8,783 bases of DNA, from contig PUOQ01000016.1 of the NCBI GenBank assembly GCA_003552785.1, forward strand, positions 1-8,783, given 5' to 3'. Source of the stretch: Dehalococcoidia bacterium (GTDB lineage Bacteria > Chloroflexota > Dehalococcoidia > Dehalococcoidales > CSSed11-197). Made by a program: the position numbers and the translations under genes. The notes below the pieces were generated by a model. The model was not told the DNA's origin. It worked only from the letters and a program-made list of their open reading frames with translations, and did no database searches. This document shows, one piece after another, positions 1-6,190 of the stretch; the stretch's first letter is position 1, and each line of letters starts with the position of its first letter.

Positions 1-40
1 ATCGCGAGGAAGGCGCAAGCCTGACGCGGCGATCTCGGTG
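1..40 (-). repeat. REP/MITE-like hairpin repeat, copy R1 (reverse orientation, cut by window edge)
   Basis: Read on the minus strand, this segment matches the plus-strand units at about 6194-6230 and 7498-7534: a CCGAGATCGCC start, a GCGTC-containing middle and an end in CTCGCGAT. It folds on itself: ATCGC at 1-5 pairs with GCGAT at 29-33, and AGGC (11-14) pairs with GCCT (19-22) around a GCAA tetraloop. The rest of the unit (expected GTC beyond position 1) lies outside the window. Similar short interspersed palindromes are common in bacterial genomes; their function is unknown. Confidence 0.75.
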
Positions 41-112
41 TTTGGAGAGGAAGGGGAGTGGGGTTATGAAGCCAGGATGCCTCGAAGTGGCCGCAGTTTA
101 TTGCCGCCCCGG

Positions 113-157
113 ATACCGAGATTGCCACAACTTGCTCTCAGCAAGTTTCGCAATGAC
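113..157 (+). repeat. REP/MITE-like hairpin repeat, copy R2
   Basis: Starts with ATACCGAGATTGCC and ends with CGCAATGACAT, the same frame as the other units in this window but with a diverged middle. AACTTGCT (129-136) pairs perfectly with AGCAAGTT (140-147) around a 3-base loop, and ATTGC (121-125) pairs with GCAAT (150-154), giving a strong two-part stem. It points opposite to R1, so R1 and R2 form a tail-to-tail pair about 70 bp apart ahead of the phage genes. Confidence 0.75.
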
Positions 158-160
158 ATC

Positions 161-180
161 GGGGGCTGGCCCCCTGTTTT
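161..180 (+). terminator. Terminator-like GC stem with short T tract
   Basis: GGGGG (161-165) pairs with CCCCC (170-174) around CTGG, followed by TGTTTT and then ATT. This resembles a short intrinsic terminator that could end transcription entering from the left and insulate the phage genes. The stem is only 5 bp and the T tract is interrupted, so it may instead be part of the adjoining repeat R2. Confidence 0.35.
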
Positions 181-238
181 ATTCGTAACGGGGTGATGGC
201 TGTTCGGGTGGTTGTTCCGATTTTTATTCGTAATGGGG
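177..238 (+). repeat. Pair of 17-bp direct repeats, 45 bp apart
   Basis: TTTTATTCGTAACGGGG at 177-193 recurs as TTTTATTCGTAATGGGG at 222-238 with one mismatch. No other copy was noticed in the window. They lie in non-coding DNA ahead of the structural genes. They could be protein-binding sites, a small local duplication, or decayed repeat arms. No function can be assigned. Confidence 0.6.
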
Positions 239-306
239 CAGCCGGCGGGTGTGCCCTTGTTAAGGAAAAAATTTGGAGGGTGTGAAGGAGGAGCGCCATT
301 TTACGG

Positions 307-336
307 TTGACCCCTGGGCGCTAAAAAAGCTAATCT
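307..336 (+). promoter_or_regulatory. Possible sigma-70-type promoter for the structural run
   Basis: TTGACC (307-312) resembles a -35 box. After an 18-bp spacer, TAATCT (331-336) is a poor -10 box (three of six consensus positions). It lies directly ahead of the palindrome at 342-359 and about 60 bp before the first gene at 394. Its position in the only long AT-richer gap before the co-directional genes makes it a reasonable candidate, but the -10 match is weak. Confidence 0.3.
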
Positions 337-341
337 TTAAA

Positions 342-359
342 CCTGAAACCGGTTTCAGG
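342..359. promoter_or_regulatory. 18-bp perfect palindrome, candidate operator
   Basis: CCTGAAACCGGTTTCAGG is a perfect 9+9 inverted repeat with no spacer. Such sites are typical of dimeric helix-turn-helix regulators. It lies just downstream of the candidate -10 box, where a repressor would block initiation or early elongation. It lacks a following T tract on either strand, so it is not an obvious terminator. The half-site CCTGAAACCGG recurs at 418-428, inside the start of the next gene. Confidence 0.45.
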
Positions 360-393
360 GAAAAAAGAATATGATTATTAGAGAGGTTTAAGA

Positions 394-702
394 ATGGATT
401 TTTACGAAAACCCTGCCCCTGAAACCGGGGGCGACGTATTGCCACAATACTTTAACTACTCCGACGGTGGGTGTGTGCTGGAGCCTTCCTGCCTTAAATG
501 CGGTTTGTTGACCTGTGCTGTCGAGATGCCGGGCGGCATTAACGGCGAAGTGAAAAGAAGGCGCGACGAAAAGGTTTGCCGGAAAGCAAATGAAGGCCTG
601 AAGACAGGGGAAATTGCCAGCAAGCTAGACATAAGCACCCGAACCGTTCAGCGCGTGCTGCGCAGCGGCCGCAAAAACGGCCAGCTCCGGGACAGGCTTT
701 GA
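394..702 (+). CDS. Small Cys-cluster helix-turn-helix protein, phage-associated
   Basis: A 102-residue protein with two visible parts. The N-terminal half carries C27 and a CxxCxxxxC cluster (C33, C36, C41) followed by a PGG turn, which could bind zinc. The C-terminal half (about residues 55-92) is rich in Lys and Arg and contains a homeodomain-like helix-turn-helix (TGEIASKLDISTRTVQRVL, 71-89) of the kind found in resolvase-type and transposase DNA-binding domains. The start is ATG with GAGAGG seven bases upstream. The stop overlaps the portal start by two bases, so translation is probably coupled. From memory, similar small Cys-HTH proteins occur near phage genes in several anaerobe lineages. 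It could be a transcriptional regulator or a small-terminase-like DNA-recognition protein; the sequence does not decide between these. Confidence 0.75.
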   Translation: MDFYENPAPETGGDVLPQYFNYSDGGCVLEPSCLKCGLLTCAVEMPGGINGEVKRRRDEKVCRKANEGLKTGEIASKLDISTRTVQRVLRSGRKNGQLRDRL

Positions 703-2027
703 CCGGGGGATTTAACCCTGCTGATTTAAACCGCACCGACAACCGCCGCCTGAAGCGCTACCGTGAAATGCTTGCCTTTTATTCGGGCCGCCAGTGGTCC
801 GGAAGGCCGGGAAGGAATGAAAAGCGCCTCACCTTCAATTATGCCCGGGTGGTGGTGGACAAGCTCACTTCTTATCTTATGAGCGGCCTCAGCTTGCACC
901 CTTCAGCCGGGGCGGGTGATGAAGCGAAGGAATACATAGAGGATGCGGGCAGGGCCCTCAAACGGGTTTACCGGGATAATGACCTGGAGATTCTTGATTA
1001 CGAAACCGAGGTGGACACCGCCATTCTGGGCGACGGGTGTTACAAAATCACCTGGGACAACCGCCTGAAAAAGGTGCGGGTGAGCGCTCCGGATGTGCAG
1101 GGGGTGTTTGCCTGGTGGCGGGGTGATGACACCTCCCGGGTGCGAAAAGTCGCCGCGCGCTACCCCCTGGAAGAGGATGAAGTGAGGCGGCTGTACCCGG
1201 GCATTCCGGTGAACAACGAGGCGGTGCTGGTGGAGGTGTGGACGGGGGAAAGCTTCGAGCTGTTCGTAAACCAGACCCGGGTGGAGGAAAAACCCAACCC
1301 CTACGGCTTTATTCCCTTTGTAATATTTCCCAACCTGAAGGAGGCCAAGAGCTTCTGGGGAAAAAGCGATATGGAGGCCCTGGTCGAACCCCAGACAGAG
1401 CTCAACCGGGCGCTCAGCCAGCTGGGCCACATACTTGAGCTTTCCGGAAACCCTGTTTGCGTGCTTGAAAACGTGGAAAGGGCCGAAGGCATCTCGGTAA
1501 ACCCGGGGGCGGTGTGGACGCTGCCCGAGGACGCCCGGGCGTACCTTCTCGACCTGCTGGGGGGCGGCGGAGTCGACCTTCATCTGGGCTACATCGAACT
1601 TCTTTACCGGGCGTTGCACGACACGGCCGAATCTCCCCGGGCGGCTTTCGGGGGAACAACTCGGGACCTGAGCGGGGTGGCGCTGGAGGTGGAACTCCAG
1701 CCGCTGCTCCACAAGGTGTGGCGAAAAAGGCTTATACGGACTGCTGTCTACCGGAAGAGGGCGGAGATGGCCTTCAAGCTGATGGACATGTTTACCGGGA
1801 CGGGTTATGGGGGGCTTGATATTGATGTGGACTGGAGGCCGGTTCTGCCGCGGGACTATTCACGGGCGGTCGGCGATGAAGAAAAACTGGTCCAGAGCGG
1901 CATACATTCCCGAAGAAGGGCCATGAACAATCTGGGCCTGGATGACGAGGAAGGCGAGTTTGAAAGGTGGCTGGGTGAAAGAAGGGCCATCATGGGCATG
2001 AACCGGGAAATGAATGTAAAAAAATAG
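699..2027 (+). CDS. Phage portal protein (SPP1 gp6-like family)
   Basis: A 442-residue protein expected to form the dodecameric ring at the head vertex through which DNA is packaged and ejected. Visible family features are the N-terminal helix with YREMLAFYSGRQW (21-33), NYARVVVDKLTSYLMSG (47-63), the NPYGFIPFVIFPN segment (200-212), the long FWGKSDMEALVEPQTELNRA helix region (219-238), and ESPRAAFGGTTRDLSGVALE (311-330), which leads into the basic helix before the C-terminal clip/crown region. Length fits the SPP1-like portal family (roughly 400-500). The TTG start at 699 overlaps the TGA of the preceding gene, which indicates translational coupling. No scaffold or capsid gene follows directly; those lie about 5.8 kb downstream, which is unusual. 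The call is from motif recognition, not a database search. Confidence 0.9.
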   Translation: MTGGFNPADLNRTDNRRLKRYREMLAFYSGRQWSGRPGRNEKRLTFNYARVVVDKLTSYLMSGLSLHPSAGAGDEAKEYIEDAGRALKRVYRDNDLEILDYETEVDTAILGDGCYKITWDNRLKKVRVSAPDVQGVFAWWRGDDTSRVRKVAARYPLEEDEVRRLYPGIPVNNEAVLVEVWTGESFELFVNQTRVEEKPNPYGFIPFVIFPNLKEAKSFWGKSDMEALVEPQTELNRALSQLGHILELSGNPVCVLENVERAEGISVNPGAVWTLPEDARAYLLDLLGGGGVDLHLGYIELLYRALHDTAESPRAAFGGTTRDLSGVALEVELQPLLHKVWRKRLIRTAVYRKRAEMAFKLMDMFTGTGYGGLDIDVDWRPVLPRDYSRAVGDEEKLVQSGIHSRRRAMNNLGLDDEEGEFERWLGERRAIMGMNREMNVKK

Positions 2028-2028
2028 C

Positions 2029-2047
2029 GCCCGGTGCTTTGCCGGGC
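2029..2047 (+). other. Intercistronic hairpin between portal and next gene
   Basis: GCCCGG (2029-2034) pairs with CCGGGC (2042-2047) around a 7-base loop, starting two bases after the portal stop codon TAG. An AAAGGAG ribosome binding site follows at once. With no T tract it is unlikely to terminate transcription fully. It may stabilise upstream mRNA or tune expression between portal and the next gene. Confidence 0.5.
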
Positions 2048-2064
2048 AAAAGGAGAATTAAAGA

Positions 2065-2406
2065 ATGTTAAGAATATACCAATCTCAACCCAAGCTCCAC
2101 CGGGGCCTGGTCAGCACAGTGGATGAAGGAGACTTCACCGCCGCGACCCCGGGGGTGGTCACCCGGGGCTACCGGGAGTGCCGCTTTGATGTTGACCTTG
2201 AGGGGGCAGATATAGAAAGCCTTGAAGTTACCCTTCTTTTCTACAATATGCGGCTGGACGGGTGGTTCTACGGCAGCAGCTTTACTTTTGGGGCGGCGGG
2301 AAAATACGCCATAACCGCAGAGACCCGCGGAGCCACTGTTTTTCTTGCAGTTACCGGCTTTAGCGGTGGGGAATTTCAATTTTCGGCAGATTACTGCCTG
2401 AGTTAG
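2065..2406 (+). CDS. Small beta-rich phage protein of unknown function
   Basis: A 113-residue protein with no membrane segment or signal peptide. Alternating hydrophobic/polar stretches (ECRFDVDLEG, LEVTLLFYN, ATVFLAVTGF, FQFSADYCL) suggest an all-beta fold, as in head-decoration or small tail-fitting proteins. It starts at ATG with AAGGAG about nine bases upstream and ends nine bases before the next start, so it belongs to the same transcript as the portal. Its place directly after the portal suggests a structural role, possibly capsid decoration or neck, but no motif proves this. I recall similar small proteins beside portal and adaptor genes in related phages but cannot confirm homology. 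Confidence 0.7.
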   Translation: MLRIYQSQPKLHRGLVSTVDEGDFTAATPGVVTRGYRECRFDVDLEGADIESLEVTLLFYNMRLDGWFYGSSFTFGAAGKYAITAETRGATVFLAVTGFSGGEFQFSADYCLS

Positions 2407-2415
2407 GAGGAGAAT

Positions 2416-3012
2416 ATGTTAAAACGCGCAGGGGGATTTGAAGCCTGTGAATTAAAAAGCCATGCCGCCAGTGCCAGCGCCCACCACCAGCCCCTTATGG
2501 GCATGATGCGGGAGGGGCATTATATCAGCGACTTGCCCCAGTATGGCGCCACCGGTTTTTCGCTGAGTGCGGGGGTGGTTTATGCGGGGATATTTTGCGC
2601 CGCCCGGGATCTTGTTATAGACAGGCTGGCGGTGAAGGTGCTTACCGCGGCTGAAACCGGGGTCGAGGCGAGGCTGGGCATTTACGGCTGTACGGATGAT
2701 ATGTACCCGGGAGAACTGCTGCTGGACGGGGGCAAGGTTTTGGTGGATGAAACCGGCAGCCGCTTTGTCGAGGTGGAAAGGGAGCTCGGGCGGGGATACT
2801 ATTTTTTGAGCGTGCTTTCCGAAGGCAGCGTCAACTGCCGCTATATTCGAGTGGCCCAGTCTCCGCTGGGGCTTTATGCGGCCTTTAACAACATCTATTC
2901 GGGGTACTCGGCATCCGGGGAGTGGGGGCCTTTGCCGCAGAACTTCCCGGAGGGCGGCAGTGCCTCCAACGTGGTGCGGATGGTCGGGGCACGGTTAAAA
3001 AAGACTCTTTGA
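2416..3012 (+). CDS. Putative phage appendage/tail-fiber-like protein with beta-sandwich domain
   Basis: A 198-residue protein. Residues about 55-145 resemble a beta-sandwich (jelly-roll) module common in phage tail and receptor-binding proteins: YAGIFCAARDLVIDRLAV (56-73), then EARLGIYG...YPGELLLDGGKV (84-108), then GRGYYFLSVLSEGS (125-138). The pattern of a short upstream strand, RLGIY, YPG and a GxYxLSxLS strand is what I associate with such modules. The N-terminal 50 residues are His/Ala rich with no signal peptide. The ATG start has AGGAGG about five bases upstream and overlapping the previous stop codon region. It may be a short surface spike or fiber that binds host glycans. A head-surface location is also possible, because it sits between portal and adaptor. 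Moderate confidence. Confidence 0.65.
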   Translation: MLKRAGGFEACELKSHAASASAHHQPLMGMMREGHYISDLPQYGATGFSLSAGVVYAGIFCAARDLVIDRLAVKVLTAAETGVEARLGIYGCTDDMYPGELLLDGGKVLVDETGSRFVEVERELGRGYYFLSVLSEGSVNCRYIRVAQSPLGLYAAFNNIYSGYSASGEWGPLPQNFPEGGSASNVVRMVGARLKKTL

Positions 3013-3036
3013 TGATGGAAAGAAAGGAGTCAGGCA

Positions 3037-3639
3037 GTGAACCTTGAACAGATGCGGACGGTGGTGCGCCAGATGCTGGGCGACACTAACTCCGGCAACC
3101 ATATTTTTGATGACGAGGCCCTGAACAAACATATAAAACATGCCCTGGAAATATTTTCCCGGCATGTGCCGCTTGAAAAATATACCGAAATTGAAACCAC
3201 CCCGGGCAGTGCCGAAATAGACATTCAAAGCCTTTCGGGCAGGCTTAATGTTACAAAGGTAAGGTACCCGGCAGATGAACACCCCTGCCTGTACCGGTGC
3301 TTCAGCGTATGGGGAGACACCCTCACCCTGATGGCCGAAGACGTGCCGGACGGCTCCAAAGCCGGCATTTACTACGCAAAGCTCCACAGCATAACCGGGA
3401 GTGAATCTACTCTGGAAGGCCACCATGCAAGCATGGTGGCCGCCGGAGCTGCGGGGCTGGCGGCGCTGGGGGAGGCGGCCCGGTCTTTCAACAGGGTAAA
3501 CGCGGGCGGTAAGGGGGTTGGGCAGAGTTACCGTGCCTGGGGCAGGGAGCGGTTGGAAGCTTTCCGGCAGGCCGCCTTTAGGCTGGGGCGGAAGCGGAGC
3601 GTTGGAGCCGTCTCCCTCTACCGGGGTAACTTTACATAA
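3037..3639 (+). CDS. Head-tail connector/adaptor-like protein
   Basis: A 200-residue protein. The N-terminus (MNLEQMRTVVRQMLGDTNS, 1-19) and FDDEALNKHIKHALEIFSRHVP (24-45) match the helical pattern of phage adaptor (gp6/gp15-like) proteins, where an acidic DDEAL helix cap precedes long helices that dock on the portal. A central beta section follows (IDIQSLSGRLNVTKVRYP, then FSVWGDTLTLMAEDVPDGSKAGIYYAKLHS), then an Ala-rich helical section (129-150) and a basic C-terminal tail. The start is GTG at 3037, placed by AAAGGAG about seven bases upstream. It likely forms the ring beneath the portal. The family-specific name is uncertain, but the fold pattern and gene position agree. Confidence 0.72.
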   Translation: MNLEQMRTVVRQMLGDTNSGNHIFDDEALNKHIKHALEIFSRHVPLEKYTEIETTPGSAEIDIQSLSGRLNVTKVRYPADEHPCLYRCFSVWGDTLTLMAEDVPDGSKAGIYYAKLHSITGSESTLEGHHASMVAAGAAGLAALGEAARSFNRVNAGGKGVGQSYRAWGRERLEAFRQAAFRLGRKRSVGAVSLYRGNFT

Positions 3640-3657
3640 ATATCAGGAGGAGTTAAA

Positions 3658-3903
3658 TTGAACATTTACCGGTGGCTGTGGCGGCGGGTCGGAGGCAGGC
3701 CTTGGACGTATATCATCCGGGATTTCTGGCATAAATACCAGGGGCTTTGCATCATTACACTTGTGGCCCTGGGCGTGGTTCTCGGCCACTGGCACTTTGA
3801 AAGGGTGCTCTGGCTATTGGGGGCGTTTGCGCTGGGGTATATCGCCGGGCATTTGTTCTGGGGTACACCCTATAAACCGGGGCAGCAGGGGAGTGGGGAT
3901 TAA
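3658..3903 (+). CDS. Small two-helix membrane protein in the phage operon
   Basis: An 81-residue protein with a basic, aromatic N-terminus (RWLWRRVGGRPWTYIIRD) followed by two hydrophobic helices, roughly 28-43 and 50-68, separated by HWHFER. This pattern predicts a small integral membrane protein with both ends on the cytoplasmic side. The TTG start is supported by AGGAGG at 3645-3650. Size and topology resemble class I/II holins, but the usual place for a holin is beside a lysin, and no lysin is seen. It could also be an injection or superinfection-exclusion protein. Function not assigned. Confidence 0.7.
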   Translation: MNIYRWLWRRVGGRPWTYIIRDFWHKYQGLCIITLVALGVVLGHWHFERVLWLLGAFALGYIAGHLFWGTPYKPGQQGSGD

Positions 3904-3906
3904 GCC

Positions 3907-5901
3907 ATGAAACCGATTTCCAGTGAACTGGAGCAGGCGCAGAAAGAAACCGGCGCCCTGCCCTCAATCAGCCTGAAGGCCAAACAGGAAAGGCTTAATT
4001 TTGAAAAACTCCACGGGGATGGAGCAGAGCAGTACTACCATGCCATGGCGGCCGCCGGCAGCGGGGCGCTGGTTCGGGCCAGGATAACACCCCCGGGGGA
4101 CGGGGGCCTTCTTTACACCCAGCACCTGCCCGAACCCGGCCCTTCGAGCGATTTTGAAAACTGGGACCAAACCGGCTGCTATAACGTGGTCAGGCTTTCA
4201 CTGGCTGCAGATGGCGACAGGGTGAGTTTGTATTATATTCTTTCAAACCGGAGGATCGAAAGGCTGGCAAGCCAGGACGGCGGGCAGACCTGGGCCGGCC
4301 CGGAGCTGATCGATTATTCCCCCACCACCGCCATCAACGGCATTGCCGCCGGGGTGAAGCCGGGCGGGGACGAGGGCATTTTCTTTGCCGACCAGGCGAC
4401 GCTATACTTGAAAATATTTACCGGAGGGCAGTGGCAGACGCGCCAGGAATGGGAATGCGAGGCAGGGCTGCTTACCGGCGTCAGTGTGGTTTACCATGAA
4501 GACTGGGCGCTGGTGGTTACCGGGGAGAGCACCGGAGGGGACTACCGGCTGTGGCGGCTTGTGTATGGGGACGGGGGAGCACTGGCCCCCGGCGAATGGT
4601 CCGCCCTTGAAGAGCTTGCCGGTGCTCCGCAGGGGGAAAGCTACAGCTTTTGCCACGCCAGTTTGAGTTTATCCGGCTGCTGGCGCTCCTTCTACAACCA
4701 GGTTTACGGTGGTGCCGGGGAATACAATATGCCGTACATGGCAAAAGCGCCGGGAGGGGCTTTTAACCAGAGCATATGGCAGGAGGCCGAACCCTTTGGC
4801 GCCGATGCCCCATACGGGCTCAGCCAGGCAGAAGCCGGCGGTTATTTGTGGGCGGCGTCGAGCGGCGGGGTTTACCGTGCCAGCCTGCACCCGGCAGAAA
4901 TTGAGCTCGAGGCAGACATTACCCGCCTGGAGCTGAACCATGGAGGGAATGATTCCAGTTTGGTTTTTGAGCTCGACAACTCCGGCGGTGCCTACAATTC
5001 CATCGAGCCGGCGCTTGAAAATGGCAGCCGGGTGAGTTTGGGCCTGGGTTATATTACTTCCTCCGGCGGCAAAACCGCCGGCGAAGACGTTTTTGTAATC
5101 CAGGGGCGGGAGTACATCGCCGGCGGCGGGCGGGCCGTGGTGCGGGTGGTTGCCGGCGGCGGATACAACCTGCTCGGGCAGTGGCGGGCTTTGTACCAGC
5201 ACTCGTGGAACAAAAACGAGCCGGAAATGCCGGTTGGCGAAATCCTTGGCTACCTGCTGGTCAGGGCCGGAATTTCCCTTGAAATTGTAAGCTCCAGCCT
5301 TGCCTTTGATGAAGACGCACCGCCTTTTATGCTGAACCCGGGAGCCGATGGCCTGAGCGGAACACGCCGGCTGATGGGCATGGTGGCAGACCGGCTTTAT
5401 ATACAGGGAATCAGGGCACGGGTTATTAACCCGGCCGAGCACCTGGAGGGTGTTTATGATTACTACGGGGCGGCGGCATGGGAAAGGGGGCTGCACTGCA
5501 TTATGGACGCCGGCTACAGGCAGGGGCAGCTTCGATTTAACCATATTATGGTGGAAGGGCGGGAGCCGGGCACCGGCCTGCCCATTCTTGCCAGCGCCTT
5601 TGACTGGGATGATATTTACGCAACCGGAGAGAGGAAACAGGCGGTGGCTGCTCCAGAAATAGATACTTTACATAAAGCTTCCGGCCGTGCGGAGATGCTT
5701 TTGTCCGGGCAGGGCAGGGAAGCGGTGGGCGGCTGGATGCAGGCCGGGGTGAATGCCGGGCTGGAGGTGGGGGATGTGGTGAGCATCACTCACCCGGATG
5801 CCGGGCTTTGCGGCGCAAAGAGAAGGGTTGCTTCTATAAAGACGGTTTATGAACCCGCCCGAGGCCGCTACCGGCAGGTGCTTGAACTGGAGGGTTTGTA
5901 A
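3907..5901 (+). CDS. Baseplate hub/minor tail-like protein with N-terminal Asp-box propeller
   Basis: A 664-residue protein. After a charged N-terminal stretch (1-50), residues about 90-325 are beta-rich and carry a clear Asp-box (SQDGGQTW, 122-129), the hallmark turn of sialidase-type propellers, plus Trp-rich blade-like segments (WQTRQEW, YRLWRLVYGDGG, SGCWRSFYN). No catalytic sialidase arginine triad can be assigned, so carbohydrate binding is likelier than hydrolysis. From about 330 on (ITRLELNHGG, SSLVFELDNSGGAYNS, VFVIQGREYI, PVGEILGYLLVRAGI) the pattern resembles gp27/hub-type tail-tip proteins. The C-terminus (AGLEVGDVVSITHPDAGL onward) resembles the closing OB-like domain of such hubs. 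The ATG start lies three bases after the previous stop; the Shine-Dalgarno is only a G-rich GGGGAGTGGGG. Probable role: tail tip and host recognition. Confidence 0.7.
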   Translation: MKPISSELEQAQKETGALPSISLKAKQERLNFEKLHGDGAEQYYHAMAAAGSGALVRARITPPGDGGLLYTQHLPEPGPSSDFENWDQTGCYNVVRLSLAADGDRVSLYYILSNRRIERLASQDGGQTWAGPELIDYSPTTAINGIAAGVKPGGDEGIFFADQATLYLKIFTGGQWQTRQEWECEAGLLTGVSVVYHEDWALVVTGESTGGDYRLWRLVYGDGGALAPGEWSALEELAGAPQGESYSFCHASLSLSGCWRSFYNQVYGGAGEYNMPYMAKAPGGAFNQSIWQEAEPFGADAPYGLSQAEAGGYLWAASSGGVYRASLHPAEIELEADITRLELNHGGNDSSLVFELDNSGGAYNSIEPALENGSRVSLGLGYITSSGGKTAGEDVFVIQGREYIAGGGRAVVRVVAGGGYNLLGQWRALYQHSWNKNEPEMPVGEILGYLLVRAGISLEIVSSSLAFDEDAPPFMLNPGADGLSGTRRLMGMVADRLYIQGIRARVINPAEHLEGVYDYYGAAAWERGLHCIMDAGYRQGQLRFNHIMVEGREPGTGLPILASAFDWDDIYATGERKQAVAAPEIDTLHKASGRAEMLLSGQGREAVGGWMQAGVNAGLEVGDVVSITHPDAGLCGAKRRVASIKTVYEPARGRYRQVLELEGL

Positions 5902-5953
5902 GGCGTTGAAAGTTTGCACCAGGCAGGGGAGCTAATTATAAAGGAAGAAGACA

Positions 5954-6166
5954 GTGTTAATAATAAAGGCGCTTTTAAAAGAGTTTGACTCATCGACATA
6001 CCGGGCCGTCATCCAGCCGGATGGCAGCCACCAGGCATATCTGGCGGGGGTGGAAACCGCCCGTAACATACCTGCAGCCGAAATGGCAGCCGGGCGAAAA
6101 CTGGTGGTTTTACTGTTTGATGAATACAACCCGCGGGAGGCGGTGGTGGTTGGAGTGTACGGGTAA
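5954..6166 (+). CDS. Small conserved-looking phage protein, function unknown
   Basis: A 70-residue protein starting at GTG, with AAGGA at 5941-5945 eight bases upstream. The sequence alternates in a beta-like manner (YRAVIQPDGSHQAYLAGVETA, then RKLVVLLFDEYNP, then EAVVVGVYG) and may form a small barrel. It lies 52 bp after the tail-tip gene and is the last gene of the + strand run before the repeat block. The sense-strand codon pattern is uninterrupted and a sound ribosome binding site is present, so I treat it as real. I vaguely recall similar short proteins after tail-tip genes in related phages. A minor tail component is a guess. Confidence 0.65.
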   Translation: MLIIKALLKEFDSSTYRAVIQPDGSHQAYLAGVETARNIPAAEMAAGRKLVVLLFDEYNPREAVVVGVYG

Positions 6167-6190
6167 GTGAAGAATCTCATCCTCCCCACC

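Noticed and set aside
1..393. tRNA gene or phage attachment site in the upstream gap
   Set aside because: No cloverleaf-like arrangement or TTCRANNC T-loop with a matching acceptor stem was found; the paired segments are explained by repeats R1 and R2.
260..445. 61-residue minus-strand open frame across the upstream region
   Set aside because: It overlaps the candidate promoter, the palindrome and the 5' end of the HTH gene, with no motif or plausible ribosome binding site.
903..1712. 269-residue open frame on the minus strand inside the portal gene
   Set aside because: It lies wholly antisense to a well-supported portal gene; the product is low-complexity (rich in Pro, His, Arg), shows no known motif and has no convincing ribosome binding site. 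It reflects GC-rich third-position bias.
4669..5544. 291-residue open frame on the minus strand inside the tail-tip gene
   Set aside because: Antisense to a strongly supported coding region; composition is that of an antisense GC-skew artefact and no domain is recognisable.
3907..5901. Active phage sialidase
   Set aside because: Only one clear Asp-box is visible and neither the Arg triad nor the Tyr/Glu nucleophile pair can be placed, so enzymatic activity is not supported.
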